Positions 1-7,066 of a stretch of 64,000 nt of DNA are shown here, piece after piece. The notes under the pieces are model-generated. The model saw only the letters and a program-made list of their open reading frames with translations, made no database searches and was not told the DNA's origin. Position 1 is the stretch's first letter; each line of letters begins with the position of its first letter. This DNA comes from an uncultured Eubacteriales bacterium (GTDB lineage Bacteria; Bacillota; Clostridia; Peptostreptococcales; Anaerovoracaceae). The position numbers were made by a program, and so were the translations under genes. The DNA is taken from positions 1 through 64,000 of the forward strand of contig OMZI01000011.1 in NCBI GenBank assembly GCA_900315485.1. Reading direction: 5' to 3'.

Positions 1-122
1 AGAAAAGGGGGTGTTGCTCATTTTTTATGCAAAAAGAGCTCAACCTCCTGAAATACAAGTGGTTTGAGATATTTTTAATAGAGGTAGTTTGACACTACCG
101 GAAAATATTGGGAGGATGACAT

Positions 123-155
123 ATGAATGAAAAGGAAAGAACGATCTGTAAATGA
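123..155 (+). CDS. Possible 10-codon leader peptide
   Basis: An ATG at 123 follows a good ribosome binding site (GGGAGG, about 8 bases upstream). It is closed by a TGA that overlaps the ATG of the next open frame (ATGA at 152-155). This may be a coupled leader peptide, or the displaced 5' end of the downstream gene after a frameshift. Confidence 0.3.
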   Translation: MNEKERTICK

Positions 156-400
156 TCAGAAGCCGGAACTATCTCCCCGGCAAACAAGTAGAGGATACAA
201 CTAACTGCGATTCACAGGAGATGACAAGAACGATGAAAAGAAAACCTATACGTAATGAGGACAAAGAACGAGTCATGGATCTGCTCGTCGATAAGGACAA
301 GGACAAGATCGTCCTTGAGACAAAAGTAGGAAGACAGACCAAACACATTGGATATGAAACGTTCATGAAGCAGATAGAACAGCTTGCTTCAGCGGACTGA
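152..400 (+). CDS. Hypothetical protein, small and charged
   Basis: Open frame of 82 residues, not recognised. The part from Met 28 onward (ATG at 233, with an AGGAG 12 bases upstream) looks most protein-like. It is rich in Lys, Asp and Glu, with a run of alternating Asp-Lys, and ends in a helical segment. The start is uncertain: 152 is coupled by ATGA to a tiny upstream frame, while 233 has its own ribosome binding site and would give 55 residues. The gene is followed by a clear intrinsic terminator at 468-530, which supports a real transcription unit. No function can be assigned. Confidence 0.45.
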   Translation: MIRSRNYLPGKQVEDTTNCDSQEMTRTMKRKPIRNEDKERVMDLLVDKDKDKIVLETKVGRQTKHIGYETFMKQIEQLASAD

Positions 401-467
401 TCGAAACTTAAAAACTAAATGATCGCTACCGAGCCCATGACCCGTTAGAAATAACGAGGTACTAAAT

Positions 468-530
468 TGCCGGAGTTGCTTAATTGACCACTCAAAACCC
501 AAGCAAGGTCAAGCAGCTCCGGCATTTTTT
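468..530 (+). terminator. Intrinsic terminator
   Basis: Arms TGCCGGAG...TTGCTT at 468-481 and AAGCAG..CTCCGGCA at 511-524 pair almost perfectly and are followed by six T. The loop is long (29 bases). Confidence 0.7.
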
Positions 531-640
531 GTTAAAGGGATTGTCCCGGGCAGGACAATAAACTGCCTCTTCTGCGGCTGCAGTTTCTAGAGCATTTACC
601 CAATGCAGCACAGAGGCAACGTAAATAACAAGCCGGGCGA

Positions 641-696
641 TTGGGTATGGCCGGCCACATATGAAGCGAGAGCTCCATGTGGCTTGCCATACCCAA
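641..696 (+). repeat. Near-perfect 20-bp inverted repeat upstream of HTH gene
   Basis: Arm 641-660 and arm 677-696 are complementary at 18 of 20 positions with a 16-base loop. There is no T run after it, so it is not a simple terminator. It ends 49 bases before the HTH gene at 746. It could be an operator for a dimeric regulator, a leader hairpin or a small mobile repeat. The otherwise gene-free stretch 401-745 holds only this hairpin and the terminator at 468-530. Confidence 0.6.
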
Positions 697-745
697 ATTA
701 TATGCCAGTACATGTCTCCGCTTCGGATGAAGAAAGGAGACAAAA

Positions 746-1162
746 ATGTCTGACAACTTAGAACTCATGAAGATGCTTTCTCAGAAGAAGGATGCTGCCA
801 GGATCGGTCGCACCAAAGAGGATTTCGGAGAGATGATGGAACGGCTGATGAAGGAAAGAGGCTTTTCAAGCAGGACTTTGTCATACGTATCATGCCTGTC
901 CGACAGAACAATCAGAAGAATGAAAGGTGATGATATGTATGAGCCAACAAGGGAGATGGTCATAGCTGCCTGCATAGGTATGGGACTTACTATCGATGAA
1001 TCACTCGATCTGATCCACAAGTCTGCATACAGGCTCAGGCCCGATGCGCCTATTGACGCTGTGTATTTGGAGATACTCGAAAACAAAGAAGAACTGAGTG
1101 TTGCGGAATGGAACATGGTCCTGGAACGGATGGGCATGAAGACCCTCGGAGGCGGCAGATAA
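746..1162 (+). CDS. Small HTH (XRE-like) regulator, paralogue of 8545-8964
   Basis: The protein has 138 residues. A central helix-turn-helix-like segment (about residues 40-75, with SDRTIRRM) matches the general look of Cro/C1-type domains. A C-terminal part contains the motif DAVYLEILE and a Trp in SVAEWNMVL. The start has a good AAAGGAG site. A second gene at 8545 encodes a protein similar over its whole length (TxIRR, PTREM, DAxYLxIL, EWNxVL), so these are paralogues about 7.8 kb apart in the same island. The likely role is regulation of element genes. Target and ligand are unknown. Confidence 0.65.
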   Translation: MSDNLELMKMLSQKKDAARIGRTKEDFGEMMERLMKERGFSSRTLSYVSCLSDRTIRRMKGDDMYEPTREMVIAACIGMGLTIDESLDLIHKSAYRLRPDAPIDAVYLEILENKEELSVAEWNMVLERMGMKTLGGGR

Positions 1163-1166
1163 AGCC

Positions 1167-1181
1167 TTTGAAAATGGACTG
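1167..1181 (+). repeat. 15-bp direct repeat, copy 1
   Basis: TTTGAAAATGGACTG starts 5 bases after the stop of the HTH gene. An exact copy lies at 9109-9123, downstream of the paralogous HTH gene. Beyond it both copies continue with a related CGC(T)AGTCAA, interrupted here by the hairpin 1184-1207. Confidence 0.7.
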
Positions 1182-1183
1182 TA

Positions 1184-1207
1184 CCAGACCGATTTCAATC
1201 GGTCTGG
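1184..1207 (+). repeat. Perfect 10-bp stem hairpin
   Basis: CCAGACCGAT, loop TTCA, ATCGGTCTGG. There is no T run behind it. It interrupts the sequence that is otherwise shared with the copy at 9109-9123, as if inserted there. Confidence 0.6.
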
Positions 1208-1387
1208 CGCAGTCAACAAAACGGTGATCAAATCTGCTATGATACCGACACACCAAGAGAACAGAGGTCAAAGACAACTGCAAAGACAGCTCAAAAAAGA
1301 AGACTAACAGTTCCCTGGTGGTGAACTTGGGAAATTGAATACACAGTAGAGCAGTTGCTGATAATCATCAGCATCAGTACTTTCTTA

Positions 1388-1735
1388 ATCCGGCTCTGTA
1401 AAAGGAGAGCGCCATCCGGAGATGCGCCATGACCCGCAAGGCGAGCGACAACATCGGAAGGATCAAGCAGGGGGCACCCTGCCAAGCGCGATGACACCGG
1501 ATGGGTATAATGGTACGCTTCCCCAGTCTCAGTCCGTGCGTTAATAGCGTCCCAGGCAAAGAGGGGAAACCGATAGATCGTCGGTGGGGTTAGTGACCCC
1601 GTGAGTATGCTTCGCCAGCATACGCCTGCTTTATTCCCTGATCCGGGGGTGTGGTGGACAAATGCGGATAGATAAAGATAAACGAAGCGGTGCAGCAGGG
1701 AGCAGTGCGCCCTCTGAGGCATCGCTTTTATACAT
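1388..1735 (+). ncRNA. Candidate large structured non-coding RNA
   Basis: The 644-base gap between the HTH gene and the MazF-like gene is dense in short helices with compact loops when read on the + strand. They include TCCGG/CCGGA around CTCT/AGAG; GATG/CATC around CGCC/GGCG; CATCG/CGATG around GCAGGG/CCCTGC; TTCCCC/GGGGAA; GGGGT/ACCCC; GTATGCT/AGCATAC; and AAGCGGTGC/GCATCGCTT (one wobble). No convincing reading frame fills it. A 332-codon frame on the other strand is probably a by-product. Position next to element genes and the many nested stems suggest a structured RNA. I do not recognise a known family, and the limits are approximate. Confidence 0.4.
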
Positions 1736-1806
1736 ATCGATCTGCAAACAGACACCTTCTCAGGGAAACTGTGTATATGGATATGCAGACCACAGAGGAG
1801 AAAAAC

Positions 1807-2310
1807 ATGGAAATGAACGATTATGAAAACGCTGTTTTCCGCAGGGGTGAGATATATGACATCGGCGAACTGGACATAACCGGCTCCGAGCAGCAGGGCA
1901 ACCGCCCGGTGCTGATCGTGAGCGCGGACGACTTCAACGACAGATCGCCTGAAGTCATAATCGTGTTCATAACCAGTCAGCTCGACAAGAAAGGCAGCAG
2001 GTATCATATCAATCTGCCCGGAGTAATAGGGCTGGAAAAGAAGTCGATGGTGCTGGCCGAACAGATCAGGACTGCAGACAAAAGCAGGATACTCGGCAAG
2101 AGAGGACAGCTCGATCTGATGACAATGAACCGCGTAGACCGGGGCCTGAAAACTATACTCGATCTCAATGCTACGAAGGAAAACAAGAAGGTGAAGGAGG
2201 AAGAGAAAAAGGAAAAGATGAAGACCTTCACCGAATGGAAGAAACTGAAACAGTACGAAGAGGAAGTAAGGCGAAGCAAAGCATCGCATCTTCCGGGAAG
2301 GACAAGGTAA
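1807..2310 (+). CDS. MazF/PemK-type endoribonuclease-like protein
   Basis: The protein has 167 residues from the ATG at 1807, chosen for its AGAGGAG site; the frame is open further upstream without a comparable site. Residues about 10-115 match the PemK/MazF fold: the RRGEIY start, GNRPVLIVS with the conserved Arg, ITSQ, and a long final helix. MazF toxins cut mRNA at short sequence motifs. Beyond residue 115 there is a very charged Lys/Glu-rich extension of about 50 residues that classical MazF lacks. No antitoxin gene is obvious upstream. The next gene starts 2 bases after the stop, so the two are translationally linked. This could be a toxin or a tamed relative used by the element. Confidence 0.7.
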   Translation: MEMNDYENAVFRRGEIYDIGELDITGSEQQGNRPVLIVSADDFNDRSPEVIIVFITSQLDKKGSRYHINLPGVIGLEKKSMVLAEQIRTADKSRILGKRGQLDLMTMNRVDRGLKTILDLNATKENKKVKEEEKKEKMKTFTEWKKLKQYEEEVRRSKASHLPGRTR

Positions 2311-2312
2311 TA

Positions 2313-2624
2313 ATGATGAACGGAATGACAGGATACAGATACTGCGAAAATGATGACATGGCCCCGATCATGGATACCATTCTCAGGAGGCTGGCGACCA
2401 AAAGGATCGAAGGACCTGCCGGTGATGAATGGATCAGCGGAGCAGGACACCGCGATATTGAAGATGCGCTTGAGGCCATGATGCCGAAGGAGAGGGAAAT
2501 CATAAAGAAGTTCTTCGTCGAGGATAAGAACCCTCTGGACATCTCGATAGAGATGAACATGACACTGGATCTGGTCGGGGGATATATCCAGTCGGCAAAA
2601 GCCCAGATCATGCTCTGGATGTGA
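2313..2624 (+). CDS. Sigma-70 region 4-like HTH protein
   Basis: The protein has 103 residues, starting 2 bases after the MazF-like gene. The C-terminal half (DIEDALEAMMPKEREIIKKFF, then a second helix pair ending the protein) resembles sigma factor region 4, the part that reads the -35 element. Regions 2 and 3 are absent, so it is not a complete sigma factor. Small proteins of this kind are common in Tn916-like elements and phages as regulators of transfer or excision genes. That role is inferred from the fold and from its place just before xis and int. Confidence 0.55.
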   Translation: MMNGMTGYRYCENDDMAPIMDTILRRLATKRIEGPAGDEWISGAGHRDIEDALEAMMPKEREIIKKFFVEDKNPLDISIEMNMTLDLVGGYIQSAKAQIMLWM

Positions 2625-2713
2625 TCATCGTGCCGGCAGCACGACAAACGCGAAAAGTCAAGGATGCCGATTTCACAGGCATATGATTGCCGGATGCTTC
2701 CGGGAGTGGCTTA

Positions 2714-2742
2714 ATCAGTGACACGGGAAGCGTGTCACTGAT
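2714..2742 (+). promoter_or_regulatory. Perfect 12-bp stem hairpin upstream of xis
   Basis: ATCAGTGACACG, loop GGAAG, CGTGTCACTGAT, ending 38 bases before the excisionase start. There is no T tract, so an operator or an mRNA leader structure controlling xis is more likely than a terminator. Confidence 0.5.
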
Positions 2743-2780
2743 CAGGACAAGTCAAATGAAAAGATAAGGAGAATACTACA

Positions 2781-3197
2781 ATGGCAGATAACAGTTTTGA
2801 GAATACGATCATGCAGAGCATAAAGATAGCATGCCTTTCTTCGCTCAGAGAGGATGGGCTGATTTCCGACAGGCAATATGATGAACTGCTCGATAGAATC
2901 AGCGAGATGCACAGCAAAGCTGCAGAGAAGCAGAATGAATCCAAGAAGGATGCTTGCCAGGATATGGAACAGCAAGGGAAAACAAGAGTGTACCACGTTG
3001 ATGGTAAGGATTGCCCGATCTGGGAGAAGAGCCTGCTGACCATGCAGGAAGCTTCAATCTACTTTAACATGGGATATCCAAAGCTCAGTGCTCTTACATC
3101 AGATGACGACTGTGAATATGTGGTATGGAATGGCACGCGCAGGCTCATCAAGAGAGAACGCTTTGCTGAATTCCTTGATTCACAGTTCTCGGTATAA
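2781..3197 (+). CDS. Excisionase (Tn916 Xis-type) with N-terminal extension
   Basis: The protein has 138 residues. The C-terminal about 65 residues match the Tn916-type excisionase family: PIWEKSLLTMQEASIYF, a recognition helix region, VVWNGTRRLIKRERF and a final FLDSQF. This is a winged-helix DNA-bending protein that directs the integrase to excise the element. The N-terminal 60 residues form an extra helical segment (LREDGLISDRQYDELLDRI) that resembles short helical oligomerisation motifs and is absent from Tn916 Xis. A good ribosome binding site (AAGGAG) precedes the ATG. The integrase gene follows 25 bases downstream, the classic xis-int order. Confidence 0.8.
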   Translation: MADNSFENTIMQSIKIACLSSLREDGLISDRQYDELLDRISEMHSKAAEKQNESKKDACQDMEQQGKTRVYHVDGKDCPIWEKSLLTMQEASIYFNMGYPKLSALTSDDDCEYVVWNGTRRLIKRERFAEFLDSQFSV

Positions 3198-3222
3198 ACG
3201 ATGTCTGGAAAAGGAGGCAGCT

Positions 3223-4452
3223 ATGGCAGCGAAAAGAAAAGATGACAAAGGCCGTCTGCTCAAGACAGGTGAGCGGCAGCGTAATGACGGGACATACGAA
3301 TACAGGTATCAGATCCGTGGCAAGAGACAGTCTCTTTATTCATCCACTCTTGAGGGCCTGCGTAAACTGGAAGACCAGCTGGTATCAGACCGACATGCAG
3401 GCATCAAGATCAGCAATAACTCAGCTAAACTCGACGACTTCTTCAACGTCTGGTGTGATACTAAAAGAGGACTGAAGGATAATACGTATAACAACTATAA
3501 GTATATGTATAGGCAATTTGTTTCCCCGGCGCTTGGGAAGGAGAAGGTATCAAGTATCAAGAAGTCAGACATAAAGCGTTTCTATAACCGTGTTATAGAG
3601 ATAGATGGTGTAAAGCTGTCTACAGCAGATAATATACAGACCGTTCTGCATCAGGTGCTCCAGATAGCGGTTGATGACAACTATATCCGCATCAACCCTT
3701 CAGATAATGCGCTCAAGGAACTCAAGCTGTCACATAATTACGACAGCGACAAAAGGATGGCGCTTACCGTTGAACAGCAGAGATTGCTTATGTCATATCT
3801 GGACGAGAGTGAGATGTTCAAACACTGGAGACCGATAATCACAGTCATGCTTGGAACGGGTATGAGAGCCGGAGAGGTAACGGGTCTACGTTGGAAGGAT
3901 GTGGATCTTGAAAACGGCACCATCGATGTGAATCATACACTGGTATTCTATAACAAGAATCATAAACAGACATATGCTATCAACACTCCTAAAACACCGA
4001 GCAGCATTCGAACAATACCAATGCTCGACTCAGTCAAAGAGGCATTTCTGGAGGAAAAGCGCAATCAAGAGGAGAGCGGTCTGTACTGCAAGAGTATCAT
4101 CGACGGGTATCAGGACTTCGTATTCTGTAACAGATTCGGTGAAGTTCTGAATCTGGGGGTCATAAACAAGGCGCTCAGAAGAATCATGGTGGATTGCAAT
4201 GAGAAAGTGTGGGAAAAACATGAGGGTGACGAAATGCCGTTGCTTCTGCCACGGATCAGTTGCCACTCGTTCAGGCACACATACGCAACTCGCCTCTGCG
4301 AATCCGGAATGAATATTAAAGTCATTCAGGGATTGCTTGGACATTCTGATATAAGTACTACAATGAACATCTATGTGGATGTTACGAAAGAACTTCGCGA
4401 TATGGCTATGGATGATCTTGCCAAATATCTCGAGGAGAAGAGAATTAGCTAA
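3223..4452 (+). CDS. int: Tyrosine recombinase (Tn916-type integrase)
   Basis: The protein has 409 residues from the ATG at 3223, which follows AAGGAGG; the frame is open upstream to 3088 but lacks a site there. The order is an arm-binding AP2-like domain (about residues 9-55), a SAM-like core-binding domain (about 68-165), and a catalytic domain to the end. The catalytic residues are visible: Arg215 in GMRAGEVTGL, His348 and Arg351 in HSFRHTYATRL, His374 in LLGHSDIS, and the nucleophile Tyr384 in MNIYVDV. It integrates and excises the element by strand exchange at att sites. A terminator and a tRNA-like sequence follow directly, a common layout for elements using a tRNA 3' end as target. Confidence 0.93.
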   Translation: MAAKRKDDKGRLLKTGERQRNDGTYEYRYQIRGKRQSLYSSTLEGLRKLEDQLVSDRHAGIKISNNSAKLDDFFNVWCDTKRGLKDNTYNNYKYMYRQFVSPALGKEKVSSIKKSDIKRFYNRVIEIDGVKLSTADNIQTVLHQVLQIAVDDNYIRINPSDNALKELKLSHNYDSDKRMALTVEQQRLLMSYLDESEMFKHWRPIITVMLGTGMRAGEVTGLRWKDVDLENGTIDVNHTLVFYNKNHKQTYAINTPKTPSSIRTIPMLDSVKEAFLEEKRNQEESGLYCKSIIDGYQDFVFCNRFGEVLNLGVINKALRRIMVDCNEKVWEKHEGDEMPLLLPRISCHSFRHTYATRLCESGMNIKVIQGLLGHSDISTTMNIYVDVTKELRDMAMDDLAKYLEEKRIS

Positions 4453-4486
4453 ATCAAAACTTTCCATAATGCTCATTTTTGCAATA

Positions 4487-4515
4487 GGGAGGACACCTTA
4501 GATGTCCTCCCTTTT
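4487..4515 (+). terminator. Intrinsic terminator of xis-int operon
   Basis: GGGAGGACA / TGTCCTCCC stem with a short loop, followed by TTTT, 34 bases after the integrase stop. Confidence 0.8.
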
Positions 4516-4531
4516 CCGTGACCGTACATTT

Positions 4532-4608
4532 GCTCCTGTATCCCAACTAGGTAGAGGAACGGACAGTATATCCTTCAGTTGCCGGTTCAAATCCGGCCAG
4601 GAGCACCA
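4532..4608 (+). tRNA. tRNA-like sequence, anticodon loop abnormal (pseudo-tRNA or att site)
   Basis: Full cloverleaf length with encoded CCA: acceptor arms GCTCCTG (4532-4538) and CAGGAGC (4598-4604) pair perfectly, T8 and A9 are present, the D loop keeps A14, GG and A21, and the T arm GCCGG/CCGGC carries the loop TTCAAAT. The anticodon arm is degraded: the 5-bp stem has a C-T mismatch, and the loop reads CAGTATA, with A instead of the invariant T33 before GTA. The D stem also has a C-A mismatch. It may be a decayed tRNA carried by the element, or the tRNA target used by the adjacent integrase. No second copy of its 3' end was noticed in this window. Confidence 0.6.
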
Positions 4609-4697
4609 CATATTTCATTGAAAGTCCCTAAAAAGGGACAGTGTAATGAAGTACAATTAGGATGGTACAAGACTCTTTCAAGAAAGGAGATATTTCT

Positions 4698-5432
4698 ATG
4701 AGTGAAATCAATGCAGGAACGGCATGCTTTATGGTAAAGGATGATTCGTTAAAGACAAATGAAGGAGACTTTTGGCATTACCTCAGAGAAGAAGGCTTTC
4801 GCTCGTGGGGGAAACATGGTAACTACGGATGCGAATGGGTATACATAAATGTGAATTCAAAAGAATTTGCGCCTGGAATGCCTGGGATCCCAATCACGAA
4901 ATGCATAGTCAGCACACACCCATGGGAAGCGCTAAGTATCGATGAATTCAAAGAAATCTGGGAGATACTGAAAAGGTGCAAAGAAAGAGGCAAGTATCTG
5001 CTTCTGACTGCAAAAGAGTACAGGACGTGGTTTGATACCTGTGAAGACTGGGAATGGGAAACTATTTCCTGGAGGATCTATAGTGACGGATCATACAGAA
5101 TAACCGTTACACACAGACCTGGAAATACCTTTGATTTCAATAGTGAATGTGGCAGCAAGAGAAAGAGGCTCAGACGGCGGTCAGGCATGCTTTCTCCGGA
5201 ACGTTTCGATATGCTTTGCGATCAGCTAAAGGTGAAGGGCTGGGGCGAACCGGACCGGAACGACATGGTGTGTGATGGCTCTATGTGGGAAATAAAACAC
5301 TATAATCCGGGAGGATTGCTTATTGAAAGCAGCGGCGGAATAAACTTCATCAGCGGGGAAGGTCGACCACTTGACATAATAGTCGAGTGCTTGCCGGAAC
5401 CGGACGAATCACTGTTTGCCGTCAAGAAATAA
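4698..5432 (+). CDS. Hypothetical protein
   Basis: The protein has 244 residues from the ATG at 4698, which has an AAAGGAGA site; an upstream in-frame ATG at 4662 has none. It is not recognised. It is soluble in appearance, without signal peptide or membrane segment. The N-terminal part is rich in aromatic residues (WHYLREEGF, CEWVYINV), followed by a Trp-rich segment near residue 120 (CEDWEWETISWRIY), then a basic patch (KRKRLRRR). It stands alone just past the tRNA-like sequence, inside the island, so it is probably element cargo. No function is proposed. Confidence 0.55.
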   Translation: MSEINAGTACFMVKDDSLKTNEGDFWHYLREEGFRSWGKHGNYGCEWVYINVNSKEFAPGMPGIPITKCIVSTHPWEALSIDEFKEIWEILKRCKERGKYLLLTAKEYRTWFDTCEDWEWETISWRIYSDGSYRITVTHRPGNTFDFNSECGSKRKRLRRRSGMLSPERFDMLCDQLKVKGWGEPDRNDMVCDGSMWEIKHYNPGGLLIESSGGINFISGEGRPLDIIVECLPEPDESLFAVKK

Positions 5433-5437
5433 GGAAG

Positions 5438-5533
5438 GTGTATCTTAAGCTGAAAGAACTGTCTCGGGAGGCAGCCAAAGAATGGCTTGAAGAGATGCGG
5501 GGTTCAGATGAGTATGAACGAGGGAACAGGTAA
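5438..5533 (+). pseudogene. Short remnant of a small element protein
   Basis: A 32-codon frame (GTG at 5438, or starting further inside) encodes a helix with LKELSREAAKEWLEEM. This resembles the N-terminal helix of phage or element proteins that start with 'LKELSEEAKEKA'. It ends soon after, so it looks like a remnant rather than a full gene. Confidence 0.3.
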
Positions 5534-5547
5534 TTTAAGGAGGAAAT

Positions 5548-5994
5548 ATGAAGGCCATTGAAAACAGAAGTGACGAGGCAAATAGGCTGCGTTATCAGTA
5601 CTTCAAAATAATAAAAGATGCATATGATAGATTCGATTTTTCCGATTTGTTTGATGATTTAGCAGATGATTGCACTTGGGGTGGCAATAAGGGAAAGGAT
5701 GAAGTAATTGCCAGTCTCATTTCAGGGACAAAATCTATGAAAGAGCGAAATTACTGGCATAAGTGTACTCTCGTTCAAGTAGGAAAAGCAGTCGATCTTG
5801 TTGAATGCAATACAGAACAGGATGGAACTGGGCAGAAAGTATTTATTAGCTTGCTTTATAATGAGGGTGAAATATGCATGATTGACAAGACACCTCTTCA
5901 AACATTGTTTTTCAGAATGGATATTTCACCAGACGGAAAGATCCATAAATACTATGCCACTCTCCCACCAGGAGAGTACCACATAATCGATTAG
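5548..5994 (+). CDS. Hypothetical protein, NTF2/SnoaL-like
   Basis: The protein has 148 residues with a strong AAGGAGG site. The pattern of an N-terminal helix (FKIIKDAYDRFDFSDLFDDLADDCTWGG), a short helix with KGKDEVIASLISG, then alternating beta strands ending in GKIHKYYATLPP resembles the NTF2-like cone fold of SnoaL/DUF4440-type proteins. Catalytic residues cannot be assigned. This family ranges from small enzymes to binding proteins, so the function stays open. It lies alone in the island between two orphan genes. Confidence 0.5.
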   Translation: MKAIENRSDEANRLRYQYFKIIKDAYDRFDFSDLFDDLADDCTWGGNKGKDEVIASLISGTKSMKERNYWHKCTLVQVGKAVDLVECNTEQDGTGQKVFISLLYNEGEICMIDKTPLQTLFFRMDISPDGKIHKYYATLPPGEYHIID

Positions 5995-6138
5995 TCTTAT
6001 CAGATGAATAAAACCAGAAGGATGCCAAGGCTGAATTTGATGCATTTTGATATGGTATAATGACACAGCAGTTAACAATATAAATTGGCTGAAACGATAA
6101 ACTGAGGAAAACTGGTAATCTAACAAAGGCGGTTAATT

Positions 6139-6576
6139 ATGAAAAAGAGAATCTTCTTATTGCTAGCAGCGATTCTCATTACTCTTATAGCACTTCCAGG
6201 CTGCAGTGGTCCTATAAGTGATTCGGAGGTTTCTGGAGATTATGGAGCTTTTGAACTCGACGACTATGGAGTGGTTGAACTTGAGGGTGACCGTGGTAAG
6301 TATGTATCAATCAGCTGGGAGATAACTGATGCAGAGAATGGTATAGTAACTTTCAAATATGAGATCACGGACGATAATATTGAATGCTACGATGAGGACT
6401 TTTGGACAGAGTATCATGAAGAAGGGTTTGAGAACCCGGAGGATGCTCTTGAGGAACATTTCGAAGAAATAATCGAAGGATACGATGTTCCGCCTGAGGG
6501 CGATTACAAATACGACAGGAGTGAAGAGAAACTGGTATCCGTAGATTATGATACAGAGTATTACAAAAAGGACTAG
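6139..6576 (+). CDS. Small acidic lipoprotein
   Basis: The protein has 145 residues. It starts with Lys-Lys-Arg and a hydrophobic stretch, then the lipobox LPGC with the Cys at residue 21, so it should be lipid-anchored on the outer face of the membrane. The mature part is very acidic (many Asp, Glu, Tyr) without a recognised domain and probably forms a small beta-rich fold. The ribosome binding site is weak (AAAGGCGG). A strong terminator follows at 6616, so it is likely a one-gene unit. Function unknown. Confidence 0.6.
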   Translation: MKKRIFLLLAAILITLIALPGCSGPISDSEVSGDYGAFELDDYGVVELEGDRGKYVSISWEITDAENGIVTFKYEITDDNIECYDEDFWTEYHEEGFENPEDALEEHFEEIIEGYDVPPEGDYKYDRSEEKLVSVDYDTEYYKKD

Positions 6577-6615
6577 TTAAATTGTAGCGTGGTAATAATT
6601 ACTGTTGTTCAAGGT

Positions 6616-6654
6616 ATAGTAAGATGTGCAAGTCCACATCTTACTATTTTTATT
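6616..6654 (+). terminator. Intrinsic terminator
   Basis: Perfect 13-bp stem (ATAGTAAGATGTG / CACATCTTACTAT) with a six-base loop, followed by T-rich sequence. Confidence 0.85.
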
Positions 6655-6674
6655 AGAAGGAACGAGGTGTTGAA

Positions 6675-6990
6675 ATGTCAAAATATTCAGATGAGGATAT
6701 CAGAAATCTAAGCAAGGTTACATGTGCAATAGCTGCGGATTATTTGGGCGTATCACCCATGGCAGTAAGTAGGGTTTGCGATCCACAACGAGGAACGTGA
6801 CAGAGCTTATTCCGAAAGCTGGTCATATCACATCATCGGGGAACGTCTCATAGCATATAAATACGGGAAGACAACAGAAGTGCAGATCCAGAGCATGGAA
6901 AAGTGTCTTAATACCATAATAGAGCAGTTCGAGGAACTGAAAAAAGACCTGGTTTTTCTGTTAAGCGAAAGCGAGGATCCTCAGAACTAG
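6675..6990 (+). pseudogene. Broken small HTH gene of a common element family
   Basis: A good start (ATG at 6675) encodes a helix-turn-helix (residues about 15-32, CAIAADYLGVSPMAVSR), but the frame then runs to a stop at 6800. A second frame to 6990 continues with AIHNEERDRA, SWSYHIIGERLIAYK and a C-terminal helix EQFEELKKDLVFLL. In the usual family these parts form one protein, with a short 'GL..G.LPFGFAI' link between them that is missing here. A deletion of about 30 bases with a frame change at about 6772 therefore inactivated it. The family is common in Clostridia phages and integrative elements. Confidence 0.6.
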
Positions 6991-7066
6991 AACTGTATGA
7001 ATTCGCGTTTTCGCTTGGAAAGTATTCTGACGCTGATAAGAAATATGAAGGGAAGGATCTGTCAAA

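Noticed and set aside
1291..2289. 332-codon open frame on the minus strand
   Set aside because: It runs antisense through the hairpin-rich region and the MazF-like gene, has no ribosome binding site and an unnatural His/Leu/Phe-rich composition.
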